A DNA stretch of 64,000 bases from CAIKZY01 sp044374195. GTDB taxonomy: Bacteria; Actinomycetota; Actinomycetes; S36-B12. Position 1 is the first letter of the stretch. Each line of letters begins with the position of its first letter. Below, piece after piece: positions 7,732 through 16,849 of this stretch. Under the pieces are notes generated by a model. It was not told the origin of the DNA. It saw only the letters and a list, made by a program, of their open reading frames with translations, and ran no database searches. A program made the translations under genes and the position numbers. Location: positions 32,348 to 96,347 of the forward strand of contig JBILOY010000010.1 of NCBI GenBank assembly GCA_044374195.1. Reading direction: 5' to 3'.

Positions 7732-9170
7732 ATCGTCAGATTCGTCGCATCGGATTCGTCCTCGCAATCATGCTCGTCGCACTGATCGTCAATCTGACGA
7801 TCATTCAGGTGTTCATGGCTCGCGACTATCGCGATCGGCCGGGTAATCAACGCATCCTGCTTGCCGAATACGACCGCGAGCGGGGGCCGATCCTGGTGGG
7901 TAACGAGCCGGCTGCCCGGTCTGTCGAAACAGGCAACACGCTTCGATACCAGCGCGAGTACAGCAACGGACCATTGTTCGCGCCGGTCACCGGCTTCTAC
8001 TCACTGGTGTACGGGGCGACCGGCCTCGAGCGCACCGAGAACAACATCCTCAACGGCAAGAGCGACCTGTTCTTCGTCGACCGTGTCCAGCAGTTGTTCG
8101 CCGGCCGACAGCGAACCGGCGGGGCCGTCACCACAACGATTAATGCGGCGGCGCAGGAAGCGGCATTCAAGGGACTCGGCAACAAGGTCGGTGCAGTCGT
8201 CGCCATCGAGCCGGCCACTGGTCGCATCCTGGCCTCGGTTCAGTCGCCTTCCTTTGATCCGAACAAGCTCACGGACCACGACCCAGCTTCAATCCGCGAG
8301 TACTACGAGGCCTTGCGCGATGACCCCACCAAGCCACTTCTCAATCGTCCGATCGTGGCACTCAACCCGCCTGGTTCCACTTTCAAGCTCGTGACCACCG
8401 CGGCGGCACTTGCCTCGGGTCAGTACACGCCTGACTCGATCCTGCCCGGCCCTCGCGCGTACACGCTGCCGAATACCTCGACCCAGCTGCGCAACTGGAA
8501 CGGCAAGTCCTGCGGCCCCAATGATCAGGTAACCCTGCGCGATGCACTCGCGCTGTCGTGCAACACCGCCTTCGCGTGGCTCGGGGTTCAGCTTGGCGAC
8601 GATGCACTTCGCGCACAGTCGCAGAAGATGGGCTTTGACACCGCATTCGACATCCCGCTGCGCGCAGCACGCTCGCTGTATCCCGAGAACCCCGACGTGC
8701 CGCAGACGGCGCTGACCGCCATCGGCCAGTACGACGTGCGCGCGACAGCCATGCAGATGGCCATGGTCGCCGCCGCCATCGGCAACGGAGGGGTCACGAT
8801 GAAGCCCTATCTCGTTCAGGAGGTGCGCGGCCCAGATCTCGCGATCCTCAAGACCACTCAGCCGGAGGTATTCGCAACAGCGATGACTGCCGCCGATGCG
8901 GCTACCGAGACGGAGATGATGGTCAACGTTGTCGAGAACGGCACCGGCTCCAATGCCCAGATCCCGGGTGTGCGAGTGGCCGGTAAGACCGGTACCGCCC
9001 AGACGGGCAACGATCGCCCCTCTGTCGCCTGGTTCGTCTCCTTCGCGCCGGCCAAAGATCCGAAGGTTGCCGTGGCGGTCATGATCGAGGATGCCGGCGT
9101 CGCGGAGATCAGCGGCAATGCCCTGGCCGCCCCGATTGCCAAGAGTGTCATGAAGGCCGTTCTGCGCTGA
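7728..9170 (+). CDS. pbpA: PbpA: class B penicillin-binding protein
   Basis: The N-terminal membrane anchor (about 8-30) is followed by a short pedestal and a transpeptidase domain with the three active-site motifs: S217-T-F-K220, S277-C-N279 and K420-T-G. At 480 residues it matches PbpA of actinobacteria. Its GTG overlaps the rodA stop by 4 bp, supporting a SEDS-bPBP pair. It cross-links the glycan strands made by RodA. Confidence 0.93.
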   Translation: MNRQIRRIGFVLAIMLVALIVNLTIIQVFMARDYRDRPGNQRILLAEYDRERGPILVGNEPAARSVETGNTLRYQREYSNGPLFAPVTGFYSLVYGATGLERTENNILNGKSDLFFVDRVQQLFAGRQRTGGAVTTTINAAAQEAAFKGLGNKVGAVVAIEPATGRILASVQSPSFDPNKLTDHDPASIREYYEALRDDPTKPLLNRPIVALNPPGSTFKLVTTAAALASGQYTPDSILPGPRAYTLPNTSTQLRNWNGKSCGPNDQVTLRDALALSCNTAFAWLGVQLGDDALRAQSQKMGFDTAFDIPLRAARSLYPENPDVPQTALTAIGQYDVRATAMQMAMVAAAIGNGGVTMKPYLVQEVRGPDLAILKTTQPEVFATAMTAADAATETEMMVNVVENGTGSNAQIPGVRVAGKTGTAQTGNDRPSVAWFVSFAPAKDPKVAVAVMIEDAGVAEISGNALAAPIAKSVMKAVLR

Positions 9171-9198
9171 CCCGCGCCTGACCTGAGAGCATGGAGAC

Positions 9199-10965
9199 AT
9201 GACAGTGAACGACGGTTCGACGCAGCGCATGCTCGGCGATCGCTATGAAATCGGCGAGGTCATCGGTCGAGGTGGCATGGCTGAGGTCCATGAGGGACGC
9301 GACCTGCGCCTGGGCCGTCGCGTGGCCGTCAAGATCCTGCGCCCTGACCTCGCCCGCGACCCCTCGTTCCAGGCACGCTTTCGCCGTGAGGCTCAGTCGG
9401 CGGCAGCCCTCAATCACCCGAACATCGTCGCGGTCTACGACACCGGTGAGGATGTTCTGGCCGGCGAGGGCGCCGATGCGATCGTCGTGCCGTACATCGT
9501 CATGGAGTATGTCGATGGCATGACCTTGCGCCAGCTTCTGGCAAGCGGTCGTCGCCTGCTACCCGAGCGCGCCCTCGAGATCACAGGCGGGGTTCTTGCC
9601 GCACTCGACTACGCGCATCGTCATGGCATCGTCCACCGCGATATCAAGCCGGCGAACGTAATGCTCACACGCACCGGCGATGTGAAAGTGATGGACTTCG
9701 GCATCGCACGTGCGCTCAATGACGTTAGCAACACGATGACGGCAACCTCAGCAGTCATGGGTACCGCTCAGTACCTCTCGCCTGAGCAGGCACGAGGCGA
9801 GGTTGTCGATGCGCGCTCTGATCTCTATTCCGTTGGCGTGCTGCTCTTCGAGTTGCTCACTGGCCGACCGCCGTTTACCGGTGACTCACCTGTTTCGATT
9901 GCTTACCAGCACGTCAGCGAGATGCCGACCCCGCCGTCGCAGGTCGATAGCGGCGTCAGCCCCGAGATCGACGCGGTTGTCCTGCACTCGCTGTCGAAGC
10001 GCGCTGATGATCGCTACCAGACCGCTGCCGAGTTCCGCACTGATGTTGATCGCGCGGTCGCAGGCTCTCCGGTCACAGCCGCAGTGCCGATGGTCGTCGG
10101 TGAGCACACACAGCAGATGCCCGCTGTTGCGGCCGCAGGTCTCGACTATCGCGGTGAGTACCGCGATGACTACCGACGCCCCGCCCGCAAGCCGCGACGT
10201 GCCGGTTTCTGGATCATCTCCATCGTGGCGATCATCCTGGCGATCGTGGGCGCACTCGTGATCGGTCGCTTCGTGCTCGGCAGCTCGAATCTCTCCCGCG
10301 TCGCGGTGCCCAACCTTGACGGCCTCACCATCGAGCAGGCGGCTTCCACCCTTGCCGACGCCAATCTTCAGCTGGGTGCGCAGACACCCGAGCTCTCCGA
10401 TCGCCCCGATGGCACGGTAATCGCGCAGCAACCTGCTGCCGGTGAGCAGATCGAGCAGAACCAGACCGTCAACGTCACGGTGAGCAGTGGCAAGGAGCAG
10501 GCCACGGTGCCGCAACTGATCGCACTCACCTCACCGGAGTCGGCGCGAATAGCGCTCACTGATGCCGGGCTCAAACTCGGCATCGTTTCGCAGAAGGCAT
10601 CCGATCAGCCATCGGGTTATGTACTCGAGCAGTCGCCGTCGGAGGGCACCCAGGTCGATGCCGGCACGATGGTAAACATCACGGTCTCCTCCGGTCTGGT
10701 GCAGGTACCGCCGGTCACCGGACTCAGCGAGGCACAGGCGCGCAGTGACCTGGCTCAGGCCGGTTTCGAGGCGCAGGTGGTCGAGCAGAATGACCCATCG
10801 ATTACCGAGGGAACAGTTCTTGCTCAGTCGCCGAAGGCCGGCAGTGATCTCGCGCGTGGGTCGACGGTGACCATCACGGTGGCGATCACGATTCCCGAGC
10901 CAGAGCCCGAGCCTTCTATCGGCCCGACCGATACGCCTGTTGCCCCGCCTGTCGAGATCCCGTAA
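9199..10965 (+). CDS. pknB: PknB: PASTA-domain Ser/Thr protein kinase
   Basis: The kinase domain (about 15-285) has the Gly loop GRGGMAEV, K45, HRDIKPAN (D148), DFG (166-168) and an activation loop with Thr179/181/183 before GTAQYLSPEQ. A basic linker and membrane helix (336-360) lead to three extracytoplasmic PASTA domains (about 366-432, 433-500, 501-563) and a Pro/Glu tail. PASTA domains sense muropeptides or lipid II. Mycobacterial PknB has four PASTA units, and pknA normally lies between pbpA and pknB; here there are three units and no pknA. Last gene of the operon, 28 bp after pbpA. Confidence 0.95.
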   Translation: MTVNDGSTQRMLGDRYEIGEVIGRGGMAEVHEGRDLRLGRRVAVKILRPDLARDPSFQARFRREAQSAAALNHPNIVAVYDTGEDVLAGEGADAIVVPYIVMEYVDGMTLRQLLASGRRLLPERALEITGGVLAALDYAHRHGIVHRDIKPANVMLTRTGDVKVMDFGIARALNDVSNTMTATSAVMGTAQYLSPEQARGEVVDARSDLYSVGVLLFELLTGRPPFTGDSPVSIAYQHVSEMPTPPSQVDSGVSPEIDAVVLHSLSKRADDRYQTAAEFRTDVDRAVAGSPVTAAVPMVVGEHTQQMPAVAAAGLDYRGEYRDDYRRPARKPRRAGFWIISIVAIILAIVGALVIGRFVLGSSNLSRVAVPNLDGLTIEQAASTLADANLQLGAQTPELSDRPDGTVIAQQPAAGEQIEQNQTVNVTVSSGKEQATVPQLIALTSPESARIALTDAGLKLGIVSQKASDQPSGYVLEQSPSEGTQVDAGTMVNITVSSGLVQVPPVTGLSEAQARSDLAQAGFEAQVVEQNDPSITEGTVLAQSPKAGSDLARGSTVTITVAITIPEPEPEPSIGPTDTPVAPPVEIP

Positions 10966-10973
10966 GGGATTCG

Positions 10974-11594
10974 CTAGGAGCCGACCACTGGTGCGAGGCC
11001 AATGCTCTTCGAGAGTGCCTTGTCGTCTCCGCATTCGGTGAGCCAGTTCGCGAGCATGTGATGCCCACCCTCGGTGAGTACTGACTCCGGGTGGAATTGC
11101 ACGCCCTCGACGGCGAGCTCCCGATGGCGGATACCCATGATGACGCCCGACTCTGTAGCGCCGGTGACCATCAGTGAATCCGGCATTGTCGACGGATCGA
11201 TCGCGAGTGAGTGATAGCGCGTAGCAGTGAAGGGCTCGCGCAGACCGGCCATCACGCCGATCTCCTGGTGGAACACCTCGGAGGTCTTGCCATGCAGCAG
11301 CTCTGGAGCGCGGGTAACCGTGGCTCCGTAGGCGGTGGCAATGGCCTGGTGTCCGAGGCAGACGCCGAAGATCGGCACCTTGCCGGCGCAGGTCTTGACA
11401 ATGTCAATGCAAACACCGGCCTCTTCCGGAGTGCCAGGGCCAGGCGAGAGCAGGATGCCGTCGTACTCGAGGGCCTCATCGGTTGTGACCTCGTCATTGC
11501 GCTTCACGGTGACCTCGGCGCCGAGTTGCGCGAGGTACTGAACCAGGTTGAATACGAACGAGTCGTAGTTATCAACCACCAGGATGCGGGCCAC
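10974..11594 (-). CDS. trpG: Glutamine amidotransferase of the TrpG/PabA type
   Basis: Class I glutamine amidotransferase that supplies ammonia to chorismate-using synthases (anthranilate or aminodeoxychorismate). It shows the VDNYDSFVFNLVQYL opening, the oxyanion motif LSPGPG, the nucleophile motif GVCLGHQ and the His-Glu pair in QFHPES. The GTG at 11594 gives the standard N-terminus; the frame runs upstream to 11618. No TrpE/PabB partner is nearby. It is convergent with pknB and divergent from crgA, the arrangement seen near mycobacterial origins. Which pathway it serves cannot be told from sequence. Confidence 0.88.
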   Translation of the reverse strand: MARILVVDNYDSFVFNLVQYLAQLGAEVTVKRNDEVTTDEALEYDGILLSPGPGTPEEAGVCIDIVKTCAGKVPIFGVCLGHQAIATAYGATVTRAPELLHGKTSEVFHQEIGVMAGLREPFTATRYHSLAIDPSTMPDSLMVTGATESGVIMGIRHRELAVEGVQFHPESVLTEGGHHMLANWLTECGDDKALSKSIGLAPVVGS

Positions 11595-11642
11595 CCCCGT
11601 ATTGTGTCCCTTGAACATTCACCACTGTGCAGGAGGATCCAC

Positions 11643-11906
11643 GTGCCGGAGTCCAAGGGTCGCAAGCGCGAGGTCTACACGCCGCAGCAGTCCATGGGTG
11701 AGCGCAAGGTTGCCAAGCTGGGATCACCGCGCTGGCTGGCTCCCACGATGGTGGCCTGTTTCCTCGTCGGCCTGATCTACATCGTGCTGTTCTACTTGGC
11801 CGGCCCGAATATCCCGATCATGCGTGATCTCAGTGCCCTGGTGAACGTGGGCATCGGCTTCGCATTCATCATCGTCGGGTTCGTTCTCTCGACGAAGTGG
11901 CACTAG
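11643..11906 (+). CDS. crgA: CrgA: cell-division membrane protein
   Basis: Small protein (87 residues) with a basic N-terminus (PESKGRKRE) and two membrane helices (about 30-50 and 62-82), ending LSTKWH. The GTG start has GGAGG 8 bases upstream (11631-11635). CrgA is a divisome component unique to actinobacteria that binds FtsZ, FtsQ and PBPs. Gene order next to TrpG and PknB supports the call. A consensus DnaA box begins one base after its stop codon. Confidence 0.92.
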   Translation: MPESKGRKREVYTPQQSMGERKVAKLGSPRWLAPTMVACFLVGLIYIVLFYLAGPNIPIMRDLSALVNVGIGFAFIIVGFVLSTKWH

Positions 11907-11915
11907 TTATCCACA
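11907..11915 (+). promoter_or_regulatory. Consensus DnaA box downstream of crgA
   Basis: TTATCCACA matches the DnaA-box consensus at all nine positions, immediately after the crgA stop. A short palindrome (TCCCCAGTTGGGGA) follows at 11921-11934 between the convergent crgA and rhomboid genes and may serve as a weak bidirectional terminator. The site is about 20 kb from oriC. Confidence 0.55.
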
Positions 11916-11953
11916 GTCTTTCCCCAGTTGGGGATGAATAACACCCGTGTAAG

Positions 11954-12838
11954 TCAGGCCGACAGGCCAGGGGATACCACCGGCGTGATCATGTCCATGA
12001 TCTGCGCAGTGCGCACCATCGTGATGATTGCCAGCGCCACGAGCACAGCAATGATGCCGAATACCTGAGCAGGTACCCGAATCCTGGCCGGCGGCAGGAC
12101 GAAGATCGCCGCCACCGCGGCTCCGACCACCAGGCCACCGATGTGGGCTTTCCAGTCAACTCCCGGTGCAAGAAATCCGATAGCAAAGTTCACTGCGAGC
12201 AGGATCAGCACCTGGGTGATGTCGTAACGCAGTTTCCTTCCGGCCACCACAAGGGCGCCCATCAAGCCGAAGATCGCGCCACTTGCGCCGACGGAGACAG
12301 TCATGACATCGGAGAAGGCGTACGAGCACACCGCGCCACCGAGCGCGGCCATCAGGTAGAGCACGAGGTACCGCGAATGCCCCAGCAGACGTTCGAGTGA
12401 CGGCCCGAGTGCGTAGAGGACGTACATGTTGAAAGCGATATGCAGCCAGCCACCGTGCAGGAAGGCGCTAGTGATCAATCGCCACCACTCGTTTTCGATG
12501 GCGATGCTCGGAGGGAACATTCCCCACTGCGTGGCGGTTTCGTCAATCCCCGAGACGAGCATGAGCAAGAACGCAAAGACGTTTATGCCGATGAGCACGT
12601 AGGTGACTGTCGGCTTCTCGGCAACCGGTGCACCGACCGGAGTCTTGATTCGTGGCACTGCCGCAGCAGCACCGTGCACGCACTCGGGGCACTGGAATCC
12701 CACCGAGGCATTGATCATGCAGTCAGGGCAGATCGGGCGCGCACAACGTGTGCACTTCACATAACTGACCCGATCAGGATGACGGAAGCAGACAGGCGCA
12801 GGTGCCGGAGCACCTGCGCCTGTCATTGCGTCTGTCAT
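11954..12838 (-). CDS. Rhomboid-family intramembrane serine protease with N-terminal zinc finger
   Basis: The N-terminus (about 16-60) has CFRHPDRVSYVKCTRCARPI followed by CPDC and CPEC, a B-box-like zinc ribbon. About six membrane helices follow. Rhomboid signatures are the HGGWLHIAFNMYVLY segment, the nucleophile in GASGAIFGLMGAL, and the catalytic His in AHIGGLVVGA. It would cleave membrane proteins within the bilayer; the substrate is unknown. It lies 12 bases downstream of the cyclophilin gene, probably in one operon. Confidence 0.9.
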   Translation of the reverse strand: MTDAMTGAGAPAPAPVCFRHPDRVSYVKCTRCARPICPDCMINASVGFQCPECVHGAAAAVPRIKTPVGAPVAEKPTVTYVLIGINVFAFLLMLVSGIDETATQWGMFPPSIAIENEWWRLITSAFLHGGWLHIAFNMYVLYALGPSLERLLGHSRYLVLYLMAALGGAVCSYAFSDVMTVSVGASGAIFGLMGALVVAGRKLRYDITQVLILLAVNFAIGFLAPGVDWKAHIGGLVVGAAVAAIFVLPPARIRVPAQVFGIIAVLVALAIITMVRTAQIMDMITPVVSPGLSA

Positions 12839-12850
12839 TGGGGTGAAGTA

Positions 12851-13369
12851 CTAGGAGCGATCGATGGTCACCGAGTTGATGACCACGTTCTCCTTCGGAC
12901 GATCCTGGGCGCCCACCGGAACAGCCGCGATCGCATCGACGACGTCGCGCGAGGACTGATCGGCAACCTCGCCGAAGATGGTGTGCTTGAAGTTGAGCCA
13001 GGGGGTGGCCGCAACGGTGACGAAGAACTGAGAGCCGTTGGTGTTCGGGCCGGCATTGGCCATGGCGAGCAGGTAGGGCTTGTCGAAGACGAGCTCGGGG
13101 TGAGCCTCATCCTCGAAGCGGTAGCCCGGGCCGCCGGTGCCGGTGCCCAGGGGGTCGCCGCCTTGAATCATGAAGCCAGAGATCACGCGGTGGAAGATCG
13201 TGCCGTCGTACAGCGGCGCAGAACTCTTCGCGTTGAGCTTCGGATTGGTCCACTCCTTCGTGCCCTCAGCGAGCTCGGTGAAGTTGCGGACAGTCTTGGG
13301 AGCGTGATCAGGGAACAGGTTCACCTTGATATCGCCCATGTTGGTATGCAGAGTCGCAGTCAGTGTCAT
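12851..13369 (-). CDS. ppiA: Cyclophilin-type peptidyl-prolyl cis-trans isomerase
   Basis: Single-domain cytoplasmic cyclophilin (172 residues) that accelerates proline isomerisation during folding. Motifs include FHRVISGFMIQGGDP (active-site Arg, Phe, Gln), LLAMANAGPNTNGSQFFVT and FGEV. No signal peptide. Position beside the rhomboid gene and the origin-region operons matches ppiA of mycobacteria. Confidence 0.93.
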   Translation of the reverse strand: MTLTATLHTNMGDIKVNLFPDHAPKTVRNFTELAEGTKEWTNPKLNAKSSAPLYDGTIFHRVISGFMIQGGDPLGTGTGGPGYRFEDEAHPELVFDKPYLLAMANAGPNTNGSQFFVTVAATPWLNFKHTIFGEVADQSSRDVVDAIAAVPVGAQDRPKENVVINSVTIDRS

Positions 13370-13411
13370 GACGCAATCCTGTCATGCCCTGGCTGATCCG
13401 CAGCCACGGGT

Positions 13412-14509
13412 CTACAACCCGTGAGCGGCCACGACCTCGTCGATGCGCACCTTCTGGTGAGGCTGCAGCGGCTGATCGGGCAGGGTCGAGACGCCACCCA
13501 GAGGATCCTCGACCCCGCTCAGCACGCCCGACATCTGCTCGAGCACGGCCATGCCGCAGTAAGGCACGTAGAACGGTGAGTAGCCGCCCTCGTGGGTCAT
13601 CATGATGCGGCCCTCGCAGAGTTCTTCGGCTGCTTCCATCAGCACCGCGGTCATCTCGCGGTAGCCGTGCGAGGTCACGATCATTCGGCCGAGCTGGTCG
13701 TAGACGCTGGCATCGAAGCCCGAGGCCACGACGATGATCTGCGGCTTGAATCGACGCAGTGCCGGCACCACGACTCGCTTCATGACCTCGACGTACGCGC
13801 CATCGCCTGATCCGGCAGGCATCGGGACGTTGATGGCGAAGCCCTCTCCGGCGCCCTCGCCCTTCTCGGCGATGCTGCCGCTGTCACGCGGGTAAAGATC
13901 GTCCTGATGAATCGAGATGGTGAGCACGCTCGGATCGTTGTAGAAGATCGACTGCGTTCCGTTTCCGTGGTGGACGTCCCAGTCGACAACGGCAACTCGC
14001 TCGATCCCGCGGTTGGCCTGCGCGTGAGCAATCGCGATAGAGGCGTTCGAGAAGATGCAAAAACCCATGCCGTTTCCGCGGCGCGCGTGGTGTCCCGGCG
14101 GACGAATCAACGCGTATGCGTTGGTGACCGTGCCATCGAGTACTGCATCAATGGCGGCGATGGCTCCACCGGCCGATAGCGCCGCGATCTCGTAACCACC
14201 ATGACCGAAAGGTGACTCGCCATCACCGGCATCGCCACCCTTGACGTTCAGACTCTGCTTTTTGATGTCCTCGAGGTGCTCCTTCGTATGAATGCGAAGG
14301 ATTTCTTCCTCGGTCGCGGGTCGTGCCTCGATGCGGGTAAGGCTCTTGGCGAGACCGGACACCTCAACCAGGGCTGCGAAGCGCTGCTTGCTCTCCGGTG
14401 ACTCCACATGCGTGTACGGCTGCACGAGACCACCGGCGACCATCAGACCCGCGTACGTGCCGGTGTCATGCCAGCCGTAGAGCTCGTTCCAGACGAAACC
14501 TGTTGCCAT
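13412..14509 (-). CDS. Class II HDAC-like / acetylpolyamine amidohydrolase-family deacetylase
   Basis: Zinc-dependent deacetylase of the arginase-deacetylase fold. The catalytic pair H140-H141 lies in RPPGHHARRG. Zinc ligands are D178 and H180 in DWDVHHGNGTQ and D266 in SGFDAS, and the transition-state Tyr is in HEGGYSPFY (about 318). Such bacterial enzymes remove acyl groups from polyamines, small amides or lysines. Its location directly downstream of the DMFase gene (26 bp) on the same strand suggests a second amide-cleaving step for the imported substrate (inference). Protein deacetylation is the alternative. Confidence 0.85.
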   Translation of the reverse strand: MATGFVWNELYGWHDTGTYAGLMVAGGLVQPYTHVESPESKQRFAALVEVSGLAKSLTRIEARPATEEEILRIHTKEHLEDIKKQSLNVKGGDAGDGESPFGHGGYEIAALSAGGAIAAIDAVLDGTVTNAYALIRPPGHHARRGNGMGFCIFSNASIAIAHAQANRGIERVAVVDWDVHHGNGTQSIFYNDPSVLTISIHQDDLYPRDSGSIAEKGEGAGEGFAINVPMPAGSGDGAYVEVMKRVVVPALRRFKPQIIVVASGFDASVYDQLGRMIVTSHGYREMTAVLMEAAEELCEGRIMMTHEGGYSPFYVPYCGMAVLEQMSGVLSGVEDPLGGVSTLPDQPLQPHQKVRIDEVVAAHGL

Positions 14510-14535
14510 TACTACTCCCCGCAGTCACGCCTGGT

Positions 14536-16833
14536 CTAAGTCCAGGACTTCTCTTCCTGATTCCAGGCGCCACCAGGCAGCGAGCCCGGCTTCTGGAAAG
14601 CATCAAGCACGTTCTTCATCACCTGAGAGACATTGTTCTCGAAGCCAAAGCATGGGAGGGCACTCATCCAGGCGATAGAGCCGGTCGAGAACACTGCGCC
14701 ATCATTGGCAGCGGTGAAGTACGTCATGTCGGCGCGTACGGTATCGCTCTGCGTGCCGAGCGTTCCCGGGTGGTTGAACAAGATGTCCTCGACCACGCCC
14801 GCGTAGTTGTCGCTCCAGCTGGTCGACGAGGCGAGCAGCTTCGTGTGCGGCGGAGTACCGAGTTCAAGGTCGTAACGCTCGGTCTCCAGACCTGCAGCGC
14901 CACCGAGTGCCAGGCCGAAGTCACCGAAGACATCGCCCTCGACTCCGTTGAAGATCCAGGCAACCGACTTGTGGTAGCTGTCAGGCATGCGCTTGTAGGG
15001 ATGGCACTCGTCGAAGCCCTGGGTAGTGAAACCGACGCCCGTCAGTTTCTGCGGCGGGCGGGCCCGGTTACGCCAGATGCCACCGCGCTCCGCGCTGGTC
15101 TGGTGGTAGTACTCGCCCGGCTCTGCCTGCCAGGCGCGCATGCCGGCTTCACCCTTGCGAACCTCCATGAACTCCGGTTCGCCCTCGCGGAAGGAACTCA
15201 CCCAGTAGAAGCCGTTGCCACCCAGGTACATCAGGCGACCGCCGCCGGCGATGTAGTCCTCGAGATCGTTCAGGCCCTGCTCGCTCCAGTACTCGGGATG
15301 AGATCCGGTGAGCACTACCGAGTAGTCCTTGAGCAGATCAGGATTCGCCGCGAGATCGTGATCGGTCGCGACGTCGTAGTTGTAGTTCTTGTTCTCCAGC
15401 CAGGCGATGACCGACAGATCGCGCGGGAACTGCCACGTGGTGCCAATTGCGGAGCTGCGCCACTTCGGGCGAATGTTCAGGATCGGACGCTTCCACGAGG
15501 TGTAGCAGACTCCTGCGCCGTCAGCCCAGTGATCATAAGTCGAGCGGCCGTACTTCGGGTCCTGGTAGTAGTCGGCTTCCTTCTCGCTCAGTACTGCCGC
15601 GTGCGCGAGGATTGCCTGACCCACCGGTACGTGGTGCACGATCATCTCGTTGGCATAGGCCAGGTAAGAATTGGTCGGCATCAGATAGAGGATCGTCGCC
15701 GTAGCCTTCGCTGGACGGATCCAGAACGGGATGTGATCCTCAACCTCGCCGATGGTGACTCGCGCTGCGTATGCGCCACTGCGCGTGCCCGCCGGGATGG
15801 TCCAGCTAAAGGTGGTGTCCCACCCGCAGTCCATCACTGCATCGTCATGGAAGGCAATGCCGCCGTACTCGCGCGGGGCAACGCGCCAGTCATCATGCTT
15901 GCCCGACCAGTTGTAGCCCGTCATCGCGCGAACCGGGCGCTGGAGGCCCAGGCCATGCAGACCGTTCGGACCCTGATCGCGCACGACATCGTCGATGCCG
16001 TCGGCGCCGTAGCCATAAGTCGTATCCCAGAACACAAGTGGATCGGCGATTACGCCGCCGTTGTCAGCGAGAGCCTTCATCTCGTCGAGCGAGAGTGCGC
16101 GGCCGACAATGCCACTGCGATCGATCTTGCCGTTGTACTTGAAGTCGCGGAAGGTACCGCGAATGGCCGCCGAGTTGGTCGCGGATCCCCAGAGGAAGGG
16201 GCTGCTTGCCACCGTGGGGGTGATGCGCAGCTTCTGCTCCACGGTTGACGTGTGGTCGAAGGGAGCGACCCGACCCAGGCGACCGTTGTAGGGGTTCACC
16301 ACGGCCTGCTGATGCAGCACCGTCTTCCCCGACTTCGCGTCGAAGCTCACCGCGACGAAGTACCAGGTGTGATGCACCAACGGGATCTCCGAGGAAATCT
16401 CGTCAGAGTCCTTGCCGTTGGCCACCCAGAAGGCCAGGCGGCTATGCGCATCGATGCCCAAGGCGTAGCCCGCGTTCTCGGGAAGCGAGTAACGGCCCAG
16501 GAGTACCTGACGGCCACTGGCGGGCATGGTCGGGAAAATGAAGGAGTACATCGTGAACGAATCAGTGAGACCAAGCAGGTTCCGCGGATCCTCGACAAGC
16601 ACGGCATTGCCGTCGTCGACGAACTGCTTGGTCACCGCATGCGAACCGGCGAGCGCGGAGGGAATGACCTCCTCGATGAAACCAGGGCCCTCGGGGTGCT
16701 CGTCGCCATGGATCAGGCGCACGACCTCGACCTGCGCCTGCAGGGCGTTGTCGACGGTGACCTGGAAATTGACGGTATCGCCAGGCGCATAACTCACCTT
16801 GTCGGTGTATCCGGTGATGGAGATCGTGGCCAT
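14536..16833 (-). CDS. N,N-dimethylformamidase-type large (beta) subunit
   Basis: At 765 residues it is close to the known DMFase large subunit. The N-terminal part holds beta-rich domains, including a LamG/ConA-like segment (about 90-250). The C-terminal catalytic domain begins near 375 with WIRPAKATATILYLMPTNSY. Candidate mononuclear-iron ligands are Y393 (NSYLAYAN), Y433 (STYDHW) and E514 (SHPEYW). The 433-to-514 spacing of 81 equals the Y440-to-E521 spacing I recall for the Paracoccus enzyme, and Y393 is one residue off its Y399. The enzyme hydrolyses DMF-like amides to amine plus acid. It needs a small subunit, for which the upstream gene's C-terminal extension is the candidate. True substrate unknown. 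Confidence 0.85.
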   Translation of the reverse strand: MATISITGYTDKVSYAPGDTVNFQVTVDNALQAQVEVVRLIHGDEHPEGPGFIEEVIPSALAGSHAVTKQFVDDGNAVLVEDPRNLLGLTDSFTMYSFIFPTMPASGRQVLLGRYSLPENAGYALGIDAHSRLAFWVANGKDSDEISSEIPLVHHTWYFVAVSFDAKSGKTVLHQQAVVNPYNGRLGRVAPFDHTSTVEQKLRITPTVASSPFLWGSATNSAAIRGTFRDFKYNGKIDRSGIVGRALSLDEMKALADNGGVIADPLVFWDTTYGYGADGIDDVVRDQGPNGLHGLGLQRPVRAMTGYNWSGKHDDWRVAPREYGGIAFHDDAVMDCGWDTTFSWTIPAGTRSGAYAARVTIGEVEDHIPFWIRPAKATATILYLMPTNSYLAYANEMIVHHVPVGQAILAHAAVLSEKEADYYQDPKYGRSTYDHWADGAGVCYTSWKRPILNIRPKWRSSAIGTTWQFPRDLSVIAWLENKNYNYDVATDHDLAANPDLLKDYSVVLTGSHPEYWSEQGLNDLEDYIAGGGRLMYLGGNGFYWVSSFREGEPEFMEVRKGEAGMRAWQAEPGEYYHQTSAERGGIWRNRARPPQKLTGVGFTTQGFDECHPYKRMPDSYHKSVAWIFNGVEGDVFGDFGLALGGAAGLETERYDLELGTPPHTKLLASSTSWSDNYAGVVEDILFNHPGTLGTQSDTVRADMTYFTAANDGAVFSTGSIAWMSALPCFGFENNVSQVMKNVLDAFQKPGSLPGGAWNQEEKSWT

Positions 16834-16849
16834 CGTTACTCAGCTCCCG

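Noticed and set aside
12440..13396. Plus-strand open frame (318 codons) opposite rhomboid and cyclophilin genes
   Set aside because: It spans two real opposing genes and their gap, and shows no motifs.
14398..16248. Long plus-strand open frame (616 codons) opposite the DMFase gene
   Set aside because: It is antisense to a protein with clear domains and motifs, has no family features, and is a product of high GC content.
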